Shown piece after piece: positions 54,839-64,000 of a stretch of 64,000 bases of DNA. The position numbers were made by a program, and so were the translations under genes. Numbering within the stretch: the first letter of the stretch is position 1; the number at the start of each line of letters is the position of its first letter. The stretch comes from Salinispirillum sp. LH 10-3-1 (GTDB lineage: Bacteria > Pseudomonadota > Gammaproteobacteria > Pseudomonadales > Natronospirillaceae): NCBI RefSeq assembly GCF_030643825.1, contig NZ_CP101717.1, positions 124,001-188,000 of the forward strand, given 5' to 3'. The notes under the pieces were generated by a model. That model saw nothing but the letters and a program-made list of their open reading frames with translations, had not been told where the DNA came from and did no database searches.

Positions 54839-56275
54839 TTAGATGTTTTGTTGGATTGCGTCGCGAGGCCGTTCAGTTGGCGTGGCATCAATAGGGAGAT
54901 GCAGCGTGATCTGTAGGCCACCGTCGGGCCAGTTCTCTGCCCGGACCATGCCATTGTGCGCTTCAACGGCTTGGCGCGTAATGGACAGCCCAAGGCCTGA
55001 TCCACCTTTCTTGGTGTTGCTGGCGCGGAAAAACGGGTCGAACAAATGCTGTAGATCGTTGTCGGGCACGCCAGGACCGTGATCGAGCACTGACAGGCGT
55101 ATGACGCCACGATCTTCTTGGGTACTGATCAGTACTTCGGAATGCTCTTCGGTATAGTTAATGGCGTTGCGAATGACATTTTCAATGGCCGAACTTAAAA
55201 GAAGGTGGTCGCCAGTGATTTTTGACTGATGGTTGATCTGCAAGCGCACTGATCGATCCCGAGCTTTGGCTTCAAAGCTGGCGTCGTCCACGATGCTGCG
55301 CAGTATCCGAGCCAGATCGAGTTTCTGTGGATCCATGTGCTGTAGGCGGTTTTCCAAGCGTGACAGCTGGAGTAATTGCGCGATCAGGTCTTCAAGGCGT
55401 TGTCCCTCACGCTCTATGCGATCCAATTGCGGCGCCAATTCTTCATTGCCGCTTTTCTGGCGTGCGATACCCAAGGCAATTTGTAGCCGTGTTAGCGGTG
55501 AACGTAACTCATGACTGATGTTAGACAAGAGTTTTTGTTGGGCTTCAATCAGCTTTTGAATGCGATCCGCCATGTGATCGAAGTCTTGGCCCAGTTGCCC
55601 GATGTCATCGGCGCGCCGTGATACCTGGTTTGGCACGCGCGCTTCCAGGTGGCCGCCGGCCAGCAATCGGCTGGTGGTGCGCAGCAGCTTCAGTGGGCGC
55701 GAGAAGGAGCTGGCGAGCAAGAGGCTGAGCATGCCGCTGACCAATAATGCCAATAGCGTCCATGTAATGCGTTCGTTGATCAGGCTCATCATGGTGTTGG
55801 GCGCACGCTCGACGGGCGCTTTGATCAGTAGGCGGTACGTCTCACCACGATAGGTGAGCGGGACAGAGCCGATCCACTTCACGCCTTCCCAAATACCGGC
55901 GATGGGCTCGTTGGCTTCCACAATAGAGCCCACCAAATAAAGCTCTATTTGGTCCGGGCGTGGCTGGCCAATAAGGCGAAAGTTCGGGTCCACGAGGTAG
56001 AGATCCAAGCCGTATTGCACGCCGGTATAGCGCACCGCTTGCAGCGGAGTCATACCGCGACTGAGGTAGCTTTCGATCTCGCTGCGCTGGCGCAACAATA
56101 ATTGCTCTTCATCGCGCGTCAGTGGGCTCAGTTCGTAGGGTCGTGCCCACTGCTGTAGCACCAAAAAAGAAACTGCAGAAATAACGATGAGGGTGAGCCA
56201 GAACCATAGAAAAATCCGCCCGGTCAAAGACGCGAGCGGATTCAGCGATTTGAGCCACTGCAAAGGAGAGTGCAT
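54839..56275 (-). CDS. cpxA: envelope-stress sensor kinase CpxA
   Basis: 478-aa membrane histidine kinase. Two transmembrane segments (20-41 and 172-190) flank a 130-residue periplasmic domain. A HAMP domain follows, then His255 in LSNISHELRSPLTRLQ, an N-box (ENVIRNAINYTEE), DHGPGVP and GGSGLGLS. The Cpx-type linker LLSNISHELRSPLTR and position immediately after cpxR support CpxA. In relatives it senses misfolded envelope proteins. The C-terminal tail is slightly extended compared with E. coli CpxA. Confidence 0.85.
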   Translation of the reverse strand: MHSPLQWLKSLNPLASLTGRIFLWFWLTLIVISAVSFLVLQQWARPYELSPLTRDEEQLLLRQRSEIESYLSRGMTPLQAVRYTGVQYGLDLYLVDPNFRLIGQPRPDQIELYLVGSIVEANEPIAGIWEGVKWIGSVPLTYRGETYRLLIKAPVERAPNTMMSLINERITWTLLALLVSGMLSLLLASSFSRPLKLLRTTSRLLAGGHLEARVPNQVSRRADDIGQLGQDFDHMADRIQKLIEAQQKLLSNISHELRSPLTRLQIALGIARQKSGNEELAPQLDRIEREGQRLEDLIAQLLQLSRLENRLQHMDPQKLDLARILRSIVDDASFEAKARDRSVRLQINHQSKITGDHLLLSSAIENVIRNAINYTEEHSEVLISTQEDRGVIRLSVLDHGPGVPDNDLQHLFDPFFRASNTKKGGSGLGLSITRQAVEAHNGMVRAENWPDGGLQITLHLPIDATPTERPRDAIQQNI

Positions 56276-56289
56276 TACGGCACGAGCCC

Positions 56290-56991
56290 TCAGTCAGCGA
56301 TGAACTGGTAGCCAACACCACGTAGGGTTTTGATTGGCCTGCAGTCATCGGCGAGCAGCAGCATCTTCTTGCGTACATTGCTGACGTGCATATCGATAGA
56401 GCGGTCATACGGCTCCAACGGACGCCCGAGCACCGTCTGATACAACTCGTTCTTGGTCACTACCTGACCCGCGCGCTCCATTAGCGTTTGCAAAACCTTA
56501 AACTCGGTTTGCGTCAGCTCTAGGTCGCGCTTGTCGATCATGGCCTTGTACACACGAGTATCAAGGGTCACTCGGCCCAGCGACAGTACGGGTTGCACTG
56601 CTGGGCCCGGCTTAGAGTGGTCCATTTCGACACGGCGTAGCAAGGCCCGAATGCGGGCCAGTAATTCGCGGTGGCTGTAAGGTTTCGGAAGATAGTCGTC
56701 AGCACCCAGTTCGAGGCCCAACACCTTGTCGAGTTCGTCACCCTTGGCCGTCAGCATGAGTACCGGCACCGTGTTATGGGTGCGCATGGTTTTCAATACA
56801 TCCAGTCCAGACATTCCCGGCATCATGACGTCGAGGAGTATCAGGTCGTAACGGTTCTCGGCCAGTTTTTGCAGGCCTTCTTCACCAGAGTGTGCTAGCT
56901 CAAGGGAGAACCCTTCGCTCGCCAGGAACTCAACCAACAGTTCCCCTAACTCCGTATCATCGTCTATAAGCAAAAGTTTGTCTGTTTTCAT
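56290..56991 (-). CDS. cpxR: envelope-stress response regulator CpxR
   Basis: 233-aa OmpR-family regulator: receiver domain with the phospho-acceptor Asp54 in LILLDVMMPGMSG and Lys in LPKPYSHREL. The winged-helix C-terminus reads TEFKVLQTLMERAGQVV and YDRSIDMHVSNVRKK. Sequence and gene pair match CpxR. Co-transcribed with cpxA (14 bp apart), divergent from smrA across about 150 bp. Confidence 0.88.
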   Translation of the reverse strand: MKTDKLLLIDDDTELGELLVEFLASEGFSLELAHSGEEGLQKLAENRYDLILLDVMMPGMSGLDVLKTMRTHNTVPVLMLTAKGDELDKVLGLELGADDYLPKPYSHRELLARIRALLRRVEMDHSKPGPAVQPVLSLGRVTLDTRVYKAMIDKRDLELTQTEFKVLQTLMERAGQVVTKNELYQTVLGRPLEPYDRSIDMHVSNVRKKMLLLADDCRPIKTLRGVGYQFIAD

Positions 56992-57142
56992 GAGCGCGAG
57001 TCTTGATCATGCGGTGAGTGGCGGCAACGCAGTTTACATACGTTTTACCGATGTAAAGGCCGAAAGTGCGATACCTACAGGCGAGGCGTAGTGGTGATTT
57101 CCGAGCAGGCCATTACAATGTGCTCAGAGGTTAAGTATACAC

Positions 57143-57727
57143 ATGTCAGAGAAAGATGAAGAAGCGTTGTTTTGGGCAGAGATGGCAGGGGTGCGTCCTT
57201 TGCAGCGTGAACCAAAGGTGCAACTGAAAAATACGCGGCAGTTAAATGCCGAGCAGGCCAGTGTCCGTCGTCAGGCCGCATTGACCGAAGCCGCACAGGA
57301 TGACAACCCGCTTGGCACCACGCACATTGACTGGGTGGCTCCTACCGACGTATTGACGTATCGCGTCGATGGCATTGCGCACGGTGTTTTTCGGCGCCTT
57401 AAACAGGGCGGCTACACCATGGACGCGCGGCTCGATTTGCATCGCTATACCGTTGAGCAGGCGCGTGTTGCGGTATTTAAGTTTATTCAGGACTGTCGGC
57501 GTTTTGACGTACGGGCCGCACTCATCCTGCACGGAAAGGGCGAGCGTGGCGATCAAAAGGCTGTTGTGAAATCACATGTGAATCACTGGTTGCGGTCTAT
57601 TCCCGAGGTGCTAGCGTTCCATTCGGCGCAGCCAAATCAAGGCGGTGCCGGAGCGCTTTACGTGCTGATCAAGAAAAGCGAGGCGCGCAAGCAAGAAAAC
57701 CGCGAGCGCTATCGTCGAGGCGACTGA
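57143..57727 (+). CDS. smrA: Smr-domain protein SmrA
   Basis: 194 aa. A basic, helical N-terminal half leads into a C-terminal Smr (small MutS-related) domain with LDLHRYTVEQARVAVFKFI, LILHGKGERG and GALYVLIKK, the three core motifs. Smr domains are nucleases acting on DNA or on RNA at stalled ribosomes; which applies here is unknown. Length is close to E. coli SmrA/YdaL. Divergent from cpxR. Confidence 0.85.
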   Translation: MSEKDEEALFWAEMAGVRPLQREPKVQLKNTRQLNAEQASVRRQAALTEAAQDDNPLGTTHIDWVAPTDVLTYRVDGIAHGVFRRLKQGGYTMDARLDLHRYTVEQARVAVFKFIQDCRRFDVRAALILHGKGERGDQKAVVKSHVNHWLRSIPEVLAFHSAQPNQGGAGALYVLIKKSEARKQENRERYRRGD

Positions 57728-57749
57728 GGGTGTCTTTATTCTGTGGTCG

Positions 57750-58709
57750 TCACCCCTCTGTTTTTGCTAAGTGTTCATAAGCCAAAGCAACATGGCGTGA
57801 GTAGAGATCGAGCAATTCCTTATCCAAGGTCGATAGGGTACGTCCAGTGGCGACATAGAGAATGTTCTCGTTGCCGGAAATAGAGCGGTAGTAGCCGGTT
57901 ACAGAATGCTCCGTGAAGATCGTTTGCTTAGCGGTCAGCGCATCCTGCATGGCTTTGAGAATTTCCGGATTAAGCACGCCGGACAACTGCTGGTTGACCA
58001 AATGCTGATGCTCACCGCTGGCGGCCAGCACATGAAAGTCCGGCTCGCCGTTGTCAACGGCGCCATCCATCGGCGTACGTTGAATGAGCTGGCAGAATAT
58101 GGCGTCCTTGTTCAGACGCAGTAAGATCATGACTTGTTCGAGGATGATGCTCGCGAAGGTAGCGAGTTGCGTTGCTTCAAATATCTCACTGGTGGTGCTG
58201 ATCAGGCGTTGCAGACCACGTCTGTGTTCGTCGATCTGGCAGAGATCCCGGTAGGACCGAATCAGTGAAATGCACATGGTGCGCAACTTTTGCGTGGTCA
58301 GTTCGGTTTTTTCTTTGTAGTCATTGATGTCGTAACGTTCGACAACGTCTGCCTCAGGCGCTTGGCCTGGCTGTCCGGTGCGCAGTACAATCCGCGTAAA
58401 ATGATTGCCCTTTTCTTCGCGAATGTAGCGGGCCAGTTGCAGGCCACTGTCTTCTTCTTCCATGACCACATCGAGAATCGCTACGGCCAGATTGGGCTCT
58501 TCTAATAATATCTTGTGGGCCTCGGGCACGGTACGTGCACTGAGAATGTTCAGTGGGCGGCCCTCGATACGGAAGCGACTCAACACCAAGCGAGTAACTT
58601 GATGGATGTCTTCTTCATCGTCGACGATCAGTATATTCCAGGGTGTTTCTAGCTCTGTGGCGGATTCAAGCTGTTCGTCATTGAACATCAACAGATCATT
58701 ATCGCTCAT
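57750..58709 (-). CDS. response regulator with DUF3369 output domain
   Basis: 319 aa. A receiver domain (ILIVDDEEDIHQV; phospho-acceptor Asp80 in VAILDVVMEE) is followed by a DUF3369 domain of about 150 residues containing LTTQKLRTMCISLIRSYRDL. A GAF-like fold without a DNA-binding or catalytic motif is likely. Such proteins act with unknown partners, and no kinase is adjacent. I chose the ATG at 58709; the frame is open to a TTG at 58736. Confidence 0.82.
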   Translation of the reverse strand: MSDNDLLMFNDEQLESATELETPWNILIVDDEEDIHQVTRLVLSRFRIEGRPLNILSARTVPEAHKILLEEPNLAVAILDVVMEEEDSGLQLARYIREEKGNHFTRIVLRTGQPGQAPEADVVERYDINDYKEKTELTTQKLRTMCISLIRSYRDLCQIDEHRRGLQRLISTTSEIFEATQLATFASIILEQVMILLRLNKDAIFCQLIQRTPMDGAVDNGEPDFHVLAASGEHQHLVNQQLSGVLNPEILKAMQDALTAKQTIFTEHSVTGYYRSISGNENILYVATGRTLSTLDKELLDLYSRHVALAYEHLAKTEG

Positions 58710-58912
58710 GGGTAGGCTACCGTTGGCAGTTATCAAAAGTCCTTAACCAAAGATTAGCTTAGATTGTGGGTATTTCGAGTGTGGAGGAGAAATAAACCGG
58801 ATGGAAAGCACGACGATTTGGAAAATTATCGTAACGGATTGGCATAGCAATGAAGCTTGTTCGCAAGATTACACGAGAATTCACAGCAATGGGATAGAGC
58901 AGAAGAGAATAA

Positions 58913-58999
58913 TGGTGCCTAGGAGAGGACTTGAACCTCCACGACCGTAAGGCCACTAGCACCTGAAGCTAGCGTGTCTACCAATTCCACCACCTAGGC
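58913..58999 (-). tRNA. tRNA-Leu(CAG)
   Basis: 87-nt class II tRNA including an encoded CCA (58913-58915). The acceptor stem GCCTAGG pairs with CCTAGGC, the D-arm reads GGAATTGGTAGAC, and the anticodon loop CTTCAGG in the GCTAG...CTAG stem gives CAG. A variable arm with TTACGGTCGT and T-arm GGTTCAAGTCC complete it. The sequence is very close to E. coli tRNA-Leu(CAG). Confidence 0.96.
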
Positions 59000-59040
59000 A
59001 CTTCAGATTAGCTTGAAGGCAGGCCCTCAAACGTGCGCGT

Positions 59041-59069
59041 ACTTTAGCCGGATGAATTTTAGCTGTCAA
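59041..59069 (-). promoter_or_regulatory. promoter of tRNA-Leu
   Basis: On the minus strand TTGACA (59064-59069), a 17-bp spacer and TAAAGT (59041-59046), followed by a GC-rich discriminator ACGCGC. This is the typical stable-RNA promoter with stringent-type control, 41 bp before the mature 5' end. Confidence 0.75.
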
Positions 59070-59380
59070 CTGCTTTTCTGCATACAAAACAAAGATTTAT
59101 GGTCGTGTTGGGTTTCTGCTGGTGTGGTCGCGGCTAGAGTGTTAGCAACTCCTAATCGACATGTGAACAACTTTCTACAAATTTGTCCGGTTTCGCCTAT
59201 TGACAACTTCGTCAATCTTCTCTATCTCAGTCATTATGCGCCTTCTGGCGGTCTGGTCAGGTTTCAGGCTAATCCACAGTTTCTGTGGATAACTCTGTGG
59301 GAAAGTATTGTAGAACAGGCGCTAAGGCCGACATCATAAGGACTTAAGCAGATTAGCCATTTTTTGCTCAATTAGAACAA
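59070..59380. other. gene-free stretch with a DnaA-box-like hairpin
   Basis: No credible gene in 311 bp. A hairpin ATCCACAG-ttt-CTGTGGAT (59272-59290) includes a consensus DnaA box, TGTGGATAA, at 59284-59292. Another small stem, ATTGAC-aacttc-GTCAAT, is at 59199-59216. A single box gives no case for a replication origin. Confidence 0.5.
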
Positions 59381-59431
59381 TTCGGCCAGAGGGTTAACCT
59401 ACGAATGCAGGACGCTAACTCTCTGGCCGAA
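59381..59431 (-). terminator. inverted repeat (family B), copy 2, after acs
   Basis: TTCGGCCAGAGGGTTAAC (59381-59398) pairs with the complementary arm 59414-59431 at 16 of 18 positions. The outer 11 bases are identical to the 26090 copy behind pyrE. It ends 10 bp after the acs stop codon. Confidence 0.7.
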
Positions 59432-59441
59432 ACAAACCGAC

Positions 59442-61385
59442 CTACCGGTTCATTCGATGGTCGATCAGTTCATCCACCACGCCCGGGTCTGCCAGAGTGG
59501 AGGTATCGCCAAGTTGATCGTATTCGTTGGAAGCAATCTTGCGCAGAATGCGCCGCATGATCTTTCCAGAGCGCGTCTTGGGCAGCCCCGGCGTCCATTG
59601 AATCAGATCGGGCGAGGCGATTGGCCCAATTTCTTTGCGTACCCAGCTGACGATCTCCTTGGTCAGTTCGTCGGTTGGTTCAATGCCCGTCATGGGTGTT
59701 AAGTACACGTAGATGCCTTGGCCTTTTAGATCATGCGGGTAACCCACCACGGCTGCTTCGGCTACGGCAGCGTGGGCGACCAGCGCGCTTTCTATCTCTG
59801 CTGTACCCAAGCGATGGCCTGAGACGTTCAGCACGTCGTCGACCCGTCCGGTAATCCAGTAGTCACCGTCTTCATCACGCCGGGCACCGTCGCCGGTAAA
59901 ATAGTAACCGGGATAGGCACTGAAATAGGTTTCGAAGAAACGTTGGTGGTCACCATAGACTGTGCGCATCTGGCCAGGCCAAGAATCTTTAATCACTAGG
60001 TTACCCGATACAGCGCCTTCCAGCTCTTTACCCTCGGCATCAACCAAGGCTGGTTGAATGCCAAAAAATGGCTTTGTTGCACTGCCGGGTTTCATGCTGG
60101 TGGCGCCCGGCAGCGGAGTGATCATGTGTCCACCGGTTTCGGTTTGCCACCAAGTATCGACTATCTGGCAGCGTCCTTTCCCGAACTTGTGATAGTACCA
60201 ATCCCAAGCTTCGGGGTTGATGGGTTCACCCACACTGCCCAGCGTACGGAGGCTTTCGCGGCTCGATGAACCAATGGCTTCCTCGCCCTTGCCCATCAGG
60301 GCACGAATCGCGGTGGGCGCGGTATAGAGGATGTTCACCTTGTGCTTGTCGACGACCTCTCCCATACGACCAGCGGTTGGATAGTTCGGTACTCCTTCAA
60401 ACATTAAGGTGGTTGCACCATTGGCGAGCGGCCCGTATACGATGTAGCTGTGCCCGGTCACCCAGCCGACATCAGCGGCACACCAGTAGATGTCACCTTC
60501 GTGGTAATCGAAAACGGTTTCGTGGGTCAGTGAGGCGTAGACCAAGTACCCGCCGGTGGTGTGCAAGACACCTTTAGGCGCGCCGGTTGAGCCAGAGGTG
60601 TACAGGATGAACAACGGGTCTTCCGCGTTCATTACGGCGGGTTCGCAGGCGGTTGGTTGTTTCGCGGTCACCTCGTGGTACCAGAGGTCACGTTCACCGT
60701 GCCAAGCGACGTTGCCGCCGGTGCGCTTAACCACCAATACATGCTCAACGATTTCCGTGCCGGGGGTTTTAAGGGCGGCGTCGACATTAGCTTTTAATGG
60801 AACCGGCTTGCTACCACGTAGACCTTCATCGGCGGTGATAACGATTTTTGAGTCGCAATTGACGATGCGACTGGCAAGGGCGTCGGGAGAGAAGCCACCA
60901 AAGACAATGGAATGCACGGCACCGACCCGAGCACAGGCCAGCATGGCGTAGGCTGCTTCTGGGATCATCGGCATATACAGAGTGACACGATCACCTTTTT
61001 CCACGCCCAAGTCACGCAGGGCATTCGCCAACCGGGCAACATGGTCGTGCAGTTCTTGATAGGTAATATGCAGATCTTCGTTCGGATTGTCGCCTTCCCA
61101 GATAATGGCGGTTTGCTGGGCGCGTTGCGGGAGGTGACGGTCAATACAGTTGTAGGCAACGTTCAGTTGGCCATCGTGATACCAGCGGATATGCAGGTCT
61201 TCCTTGGCGAAGCTAACGTCTTTCACCTGGGTGTAGGGCGTGTACCAGGTTAGGCGTTTGCCCTGTTCGCCCCAGAAAGCGGCATTGTCGTTTACCGACT
61301 GCTGGTAGAGTGTTTGATAGGTCTCTGCATTAACCCGTGCACGTGCTGCCACGGCAGCCGGTACCGGATAAGTCGGATTATCCAT
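59442..61385 (-). CDS. acs: acetyl-CoA synthetase
   Basis: Activates acetate to acetyl-CoA via an acetyl-AMP intermediate. 647 aa ANL-family enzyme with the AMP-binding loop [21 protein letters not shown], the hinge region [20 protein letters not shown] and the terminal catalytic lysine in [11 protein letters not shown], the residue acetylated by Pat-type enzymes. In Pseudomonas its expression is controlled by cAMP/Crc-type systems; here that is inference from the carbon-control genes in the window. It ends in a family B inverted repeat. Confidence 0.96.
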   Translation of the reverse strand: MDNPTYPVPAAVAARARVNAETYQTLYQQSVNDNAAFWGEQGKRLTWYTPYTQVKDVSFAKEDLHIRWYHDGQLNVAYNCIDRHLPQRAQQTAIIWEGDNPNEDLHITYQELHDHVARLANALRDLGVEKGDRVTLYMPMIPEAAYAMLACARVGAVHSIVFGGFSPDALASRIVNCDSKIVITADEGLRGSKPVPLKANVDAALKTPGTEIVEHVLVVKRTGGNVAWHGERDLWYHEVTAKQPTACEPAVMNAEDPLFILYTSGSTGAPKGVLHTTGGYLVYASLTHETVFDYHEGDIYWCAADVGWVTGHSYIVYGPLANGATTLMFEGVPNYPTAGRMGEVVDKHKVNILYTAPTAIRALMGKGEEAIGSSSRESLRTLGSVGEPINPEAWDWYYHKFGKGRCQIVDTWWQTETGGHMITPLPGATSMKPGSATKPFFGIQPALVDAEGKELEGAVSGNLVIKDSWPGQMRTVYGDHQRFFETYFSAYPGYYFTGDGARRDEDGDYWITGRVDDVLNVSGHRLGTAEIESALVAHAAVAEAAVVGYPHDLKGQGIYVYLTPMTGIEPTDELTKEIVSWVRKEIGPIASPDLIQWTPGLPKTRSGKIMRRILRKIASNEYDQLGDTSTLADPGVVDELIDHRMNR

Positions 61386-61485
61386 GTCTCTCCCCCTGTT
61401 CTTGTTGTTGGCCCGCCAAATCAGCGGGCTGCGTGTAAGGATATTAGGGGTAGTATAAAGGTATTAAATTGGTATTTAAATAGCC

Positions 61486-63846
61486 TTACTTTTTGTCCCC
61501 TTGTTCCTCCTCATCATTCATCGCATCGTGCATTTCGCGCAATGCTACTTTGGTCTGATCGTGTATTTGCGCGGGCTCTAGACCTAATAAGTGCCCTAGC
61601 ACATCGTCGATATCTTCTGCGGCGAAGATGCTGAACTGGCCCTCGTCAACGGCTTGTACAACCTCCGCACTGAGCATCAAGTGGCGTACATTGTCGGCCG
61701 GGATGATGACACCTTGATCACCCGTGAGGCCGCGGCACTGGCAGACCTTAAAGAAGCCTTCAATCTTTTCGTTGATGCCGCCGACTGCCTGCACTTCACC
61801 ATGTTGGTTCATTGAGCCGGTGACTGCAACCGACTGCTTGACAGGTAGGCGCGATACCGCTGAAACGAGTGCCACCAATTCGGCGCAGGTGGCCGAGTCA
61901 CCATCCACATGGCCGTACGATTGCTCCATGGCGATATGGGCGTTGAGGGTGAGTGGAAATGCGCGGCCATACTGCTGGGCGAGATAGCCGTTCAGGATCA
62001 TCACACCCTTGGAGTGCACGGCCTGCCCTAGTTCGGCCTCACGCTCGATGTCCATAATGCCTTGCGAGCCGAGCGATGCGGTGGCGGTGATGCGCGCCGG
62101 TGAGCCAAAGACTGACTCGCCGATTTCCATCACGGTCAGGCCGTTGACGCAACCAATGCGCTCACCCGAGGTGGCAATCTTTATGGTACCTTCTTCGATT
62201 TCCAGAATCATTTGGTCACTGATACGACCACTGCGGTATTCGGCGGCTTGCAGCGCCTGGTCGACATGACGACGCTCGATGATGCTGTCACCTGCGGCAT
62301 CGCGCAGATAATCGGCTTCTGCAACCATCTTGAACAAGTGAATGATCTGCGCGGAAATGCGCTGCTGGTGCTCGCCTTGACGCAGTGAGAATTCAATCAG
62401 CCGGGACACAGCGTCGCGGTGCAGCGGTTGATACTGCTTCTCTTCTGTGTAGTGCTTAATGCGCAGAATCAGTTGCTCAACCGATTGATTGTCACGCGGG
62501 ATGTAGCTGTCAAAATCGACCAGAATGCGGAACAATTCGTTGAACTCGGGATCGAGAGCGAGCAGTTGATAGTAGATATCACGCGAGCCAATCAGAATGA
62601 TTTTCACCTGCATAGGCACCACTTCTGGACTCAGCGTGACGGCGTGCATCAGACTGGGGTCGATGAAGGGAGATTCCATCTTGATCTGGCGCGTTTTCAA
62701 CGCCAGTTTCAGGGCGTCCCACGCAAAGGGCTCCATCAACAGCTTTTCAGCGTCCAGAATCAGATAACCGCCGTTAGCCTTGTGCAGGCTTCCCGGCTGA
62801 ATCAGCTGAAAATTGGTGATCGACATGCCTTGCTGGGTGGCGTATTCGATGCGGCCAAACAGATTTTGGTAGGTAGGCAGTAATTCATATTCCACCGGTA
62901 CGCCATTGCTGGGGTCATTTTGCACCAACAGGTTCGGCAGTAACTGGGTGTGCAGCATCTGTTTGCGGTCGGTATCGGTGACGCGCTCGAGCGGGTGTTC
63001 GTCGAGGAAAATGTCGCCAATCAGCTTGGGTAGCTGTTTTTTGAGCTGGCGCAGGTAACGCAATACCGACAGATCGCCGTCGTACTTGTATTCCAATTCA
63101 CGCAACAAGGGCTTGACGGCCTGATTGATGGTTTCATCATCCAAGTTGCGTTGTTTTTCACTGGTCTCGCGACGCCACTGTGGCAACTCCAGCAGAGATT
63201 CATTGAGGATCTCTTCCAGATCCTGGATGCGACGCTGAAACTCCGCCCGTACGGCTTCGGGTAGCTGGGCAAACTCGGTTTCGTCCAGTACCTTGCCTTC
63301 GACGATAGGGGCGAGAATGATGCTGCCCTGATCAGACAATAAGGCGACTTCCAGCTGCGAGGCCTGCTTATCAACCAGCATAATGGCTTGGTCGTATTTT
63401 TGGTTAAACTCCCGATCTATGCCGGCGCGCCGACGTTGGTAGCTGGGGTTTTCAAAAGCGTCAGGAAAGGTACTCAGCAGTTCATCCACAAAGGCTTCCA
63501 TATCTTCTTTGAAGACTTTGCCTTTGCCCGCTGGCAGTTGTAGCACCAGTGGGTCACGTGCCCGTTCAAAATTGTTGATATAGCAGAGGTCGTTGGGTGG
63601 GGTGCGGTGCGCGGCAACTTCCCGTACATAGCTCGACACCAGTGATTGGCGACCCGTGCCGGTTTCACCCATGACGTACAAATTGTAGCCACTGGCTTGC
63701 ATATTAATGCCGAATTCCAGGGCTTCTTTGGCCCGTGGTTGGCCCAGAAAACCCGATGCACCCTCTAAATCAGCAGTGGTTTCAAAATCGAGGTAGCTGA
63801 GGTCCACCCGGGCACACAATTGGTTGCTGGCGATCTTCTTTGTCAT
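61486..63846 (-). CDS. Lon-like AAA protease (LonC/AsrA type)
   Basis: 786 aa. A nucleotide-binding N-terminal part and a long helical middle region precede a Lon-type serine-lysine protease domain: Ser651 in DGDSATCAEL and Lys694 in GGINEKIEGFF, 43 residues apart as in Lon. The Walker A position reads GETGTGRQS (60-68), with Arg in place of the usual Lys and Gln in place of Ser/Thr, so ATP hydrolysis may be altered. This matches the COG1067 group that includes Pseudomonas AsrA, a heat-shock-linked protease. The start codon has a weak ribosome site. Confidence 0.85.
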   Translation of the reverse strand: MTKKIASNQLCARVDLSYLDFETTADLEGASGFLGQPRAKEALEFGINMQASGYNLYVMGETGTGRQSLVSSYVREVAAHRTPPNDLCYINNFERARDPLVLQLPAGKGKVFKEDMEAFVDELLSTFPDAFENPSYQRRRAGIDREFNQKYDQAIMLVDKQASQLEVALLSDQGSIILAPIVEGKVLDETEFAQLPEAVRAEFQRRIQDLEEILNESLLELPQWRRETSEKQRNLDDETINQAVKPLLRELEYKYDGDLSVLRYLRQLKKQLPKLIGDIFLDEHPLERVTDTDRKQMLHTQLLPNLLVQNDPSNGVPVEYELLPTYQNLFGRIEYATQQGMSITNFQLIQPGSLHKANGGYLILDAEKLLMEPFAWDALKLALKTRQIKMESPFIDPSLMHAVTLSPEVVPMQVKIILIGSRDIYYQLLALDPEFNELFRILVDFDSYIPRDNQSVEQLILRIKHYTEEKQYQPLHRDAVSRLIEFSLRQGEHQQRISAQIIHLFKMVAEADYLRDAAGDSIIERRHVDQALQAAEYRSGRISDQMILEIEEGTIKIATSGERIGCVNGLTVMEIGESVFGSPARITATASLGSQGIMDIEREAELGQAVHSKGVMILNGYLAQQYGRAFPLTLNAHIAMEQSYGHVDGDSATCAELVALVSAVSRLPVKQSVAVTGSMNQHGEVQAVGGINEKIEGFFKVCQCRGLTGDQGVIIPADNVRHLMLSAEVVQAVDEGQFSIFAAEDIDDVLGHLLGLEPAQIHDQTKVALREMHDAMNDEEEQGDKK

Positions 63847-63882
63847 CGAGGGATGTTCCCAAAAATAGGTTGCTGACGGCGA

Positions 63883-64000
63883 CTAAACTGCCACCGCGCC
63901 TTTAATATGAGGATGGGCTTCATAACCCACCAATTCAAAATCATCGAGCTGGTAGTCGAACAGGCTGGCCGGTTTGCGCTTGATCAGCATCTTCGGCAAA
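63883..64000 (-). CDS. thyA: thymidylate synthase, C-terminus only
   Basis: The final 38 codons, before the window edge, read [38 protein letters not shown], the characteristic end of ThyA (dUMP to dTMP). Most of the gene lies beyond base 64000. Stop codon at 63883-63885, 37 bp downstream of the protease start region and on the same strand. Confidence 0.92.
   Translation of the reverse strand, partial: LPKMLIKRKPASLFDYQLDDFELVGYEAHPHIKGAVAV

Noticed and set aside
59013-59339. 108-codon plus-strand frame after tRNA-Leu
   Set aside because: It starts inside the tRNA promoter region, has no ribosome site and gives a non-protein-like sequence; considered chance.
59070-59380. Replication origin
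   Set aside because: Only one consensus DnaA box, no cluster, no dnaA/dnaN/gidA or parAB genes nearby.

Overview
The window is a continuous piece of gammaproteobacterial chromosome, densely coding and almost entirely housekeeping. Three gene orders are diagnostic: lptM-lysA-dapF-DUF484 next to class I adenylate cyclase; mutM/rpmG/rpmB/radC/coaBC/dut; and pyrE divergent from crc. Together with slmA, a Pseudomonas-type glucose-uptake locus (gltR-gtrS-gtsABCD) and an ATP-dependent phosphofructokinase, they point to a marine or halophilic relative of Pseudomonas, for example an Oceanospirillales/Saccharospirillaceae-type organism. The genus is inferred from gene content only. I see no prophage, insertion sequence, CRISPR array or integrase.

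Layout. 1-7.8 kb (minus strand): a cut-off ATP-grasp gene, then a glucose-type ABC importer and its two-component system. Two near-identical inverted repeats mark the importer and regulator promoters. 7.9-13.8 kb (plus): cyaA, lptM, lysA, dapF, DUF484. 13.8-15.5 kb: an AT-richer accessory stretch with an MFS transporter where xerC is often found. 15.5-26.8 kb: DUF2339 membrane protein, mutM, ribosomal proteins L33 and L28, radC, coaBC, dut, argB, slmA, argC, a TVP38-type membrane protein and pyrE. 27-35 kb: crc, speD, carbonic anhydrase, a periplasmic binding-like protein, an EVE protein, a PilZ/HD-GYP protein with altered metal ligands, DUF418, a NADAR protein and a tiny cysteine-containing protein. 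35.4-40.3 kb: the methyl-cycle set metF, ahcY, metK and an ArsR-methyltransferase regulator preceded by a perfect 36-bp palindrome. 40.5-44.1 kb: gabT and a His/Met-rich, copper-type cassette. 44.2-48.9 kb: a zinc-starvation operon (zigA, DUF1826, zrgA-like, ABC ATPase and permease) under a double Zur-like box. 49-64 kb: pfkA, two unrecognised proteins, an MsbA-like exporter, cpxRA, smrA, a DUF3369 response regulator, tRNA-Leu(CAG), acs, a Lon-like protease and the end of thyA.

How it fits together. Carbon control is heavily represented: glucose uptake with its own sensor, cAMP synthesis, Crc, phosphofructokinase and acetyl-CoA synthetase. Metal handling forms two adjacent blocks, one copper-like and one zinc. 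SAM/SAH recycling forms one co-directional block with an SAH/SAM-type regulator at its head. Many gene ends carry strong stem-loops. Several belong to at least two families of long inverted repeats dispersed in the window.

I found no clearly undescribed multi-gene system. The strongest leads are regulatory (paired GltR-type operators, the long SahR-type palindrome, overlapping Zur boxes), plus a few unrecognised proteins and the accessory insertion.
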